Source: Wenzhouxiangella sp. (GTDB lineage Bacteria; Pseudomonadota; Gammaproteobacteria; Xanthomonadales; Wenzhouxiangellaceae). Taken from it: 14,168 nt of DNA. Position numbers and translations under genes: made by a program. Location of the stretch: the NCBI GenBank assembly GCA_007123575.1, contig SKKV01000220.1, forward strand, positions 1-14,168, given 5' to 3'. A model generated the notes under the pieces. It was given only the letters and a program-made list of their open reading frames with translations. It was not told the DNA's origin and did not search any database. Below are positions 14,098 through 14,168 of this stretch, piece after piece; within the stretch, counting starts at the first letter, position 1; every line of letters starts with the position of its first letter.

Positions 14098-14168
14098 CAG
14101 GCAGCTTCCAGTGTTTGAATCATGCGTTCAACCCGGCGCTCGAAATCTTCGCTGGAGACCCGGCTGCG
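14097..14168 (-). CDS. C-terminal end of a gene coupled to pdeM, probably the ligase-associated Lhr-Core helicase (partial)
   Basis: Only 23 codons are visible, ending in ERRVERMIQTLEAA and a TGA that overlaps the pdeM ATG by one base. The frame is open to the window edge. The short sequence has no diagnostic motif. The helicase assignment rests on the usual gene order of pdeM clusters and is an inference. Confidence 0.5.
   Translation of the reverse strand, partial: RSRVSSEDFERRVERMIQTLEAA

Noticed and set aside
12874..14118. 414-codon plus-strand open frame opposite the oxygenase and pdeM genes
   Set aside because: Antisense to two genes with intact catalytic motifs; composition is Gly/Arg/Pro/Gln-rich with no domain signature and no Shine-Dalgarno that stands out.

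Overview
The window reads as chromosomal DNA of a GC-rich Gram-negative bacterium, most likely a gammaproteobacterium. It encodes RND efflux parts, a lipoprotein signal peptide, a predicted outer-membrane barrel, a SrkA-type kinase very close in motif content to the enterobacterial protein, and a DUF3391/HD-GYP protein. The mix resembles the Xanthomonadales/Chromatiales/Wenzhouxiangella area, but that placement is an inference from gene content, not a measured phylogeny. Coding density is high and there is no transposase, integrase, tRNA, rRNA or CRISPR array.

Left part (1-5495), efflux: a TetR repressor gene (minus strand) sits between two RND-type systems. Downstream on the same strand is the 5' part of a membrane-anchored periplasmic adaptor that runs off the window. 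Divergent from it are a lipoprotein adaptor and a 1084-residue inner-membrane RND transporter, separated by 3 bases. Two 22-bp inverted-repeat sites that match at 18 of 22 positions lie in the tetR promoter (1079-1100) and over the first codons of the other adaptor (365-386). This suggests one repressor controls both efflux modules. The tetR promoter places the transcription start on or next to the ATG, so tetR mRNA may be leaderless.

Middle part (5496-10251): an 88-bp period-8 tandem array separates the transporter from a convergent DUF368 (PopT-type undecaprenyl-phosphate translocase) gene and encodes that protein's last residues. DUF368 and a secreted DUF885 metallopeptidase-like gene diverge from a short spacer with overlapping, oppositely directed -10 boxes. 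Next comes a gene with its own TATAAT promoter for a DUF3391 / HD-GYP-like / C-terminal receiver protein in which the histidine of the HD dyad is replaced by phenylalanine.

Right part (10252-14168): a 142-bp spacer holds a REP-like imperfect hairpin and a second hairpin at the srkA stop. After it come srkA (minus), an unrecognised predicted outer-membrane barrel protein with a strongly acidic tail (plus), and a minus-strand series: the last 23 codons of a gene that is probably the Lhr-Core-type helicase, overlapping pdeM (ligase-associated repair nuclease), then a 2OG-Fe(II) dioxygenase.

Most genes belong to known families. The points most worth a second look are the paired operators, the degenerate HD-GYP with a C-terminal receiver, the period-8 array, and the uncharacterised barrel protein. 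I found no clear evidence for a wholly new multi-gene system.
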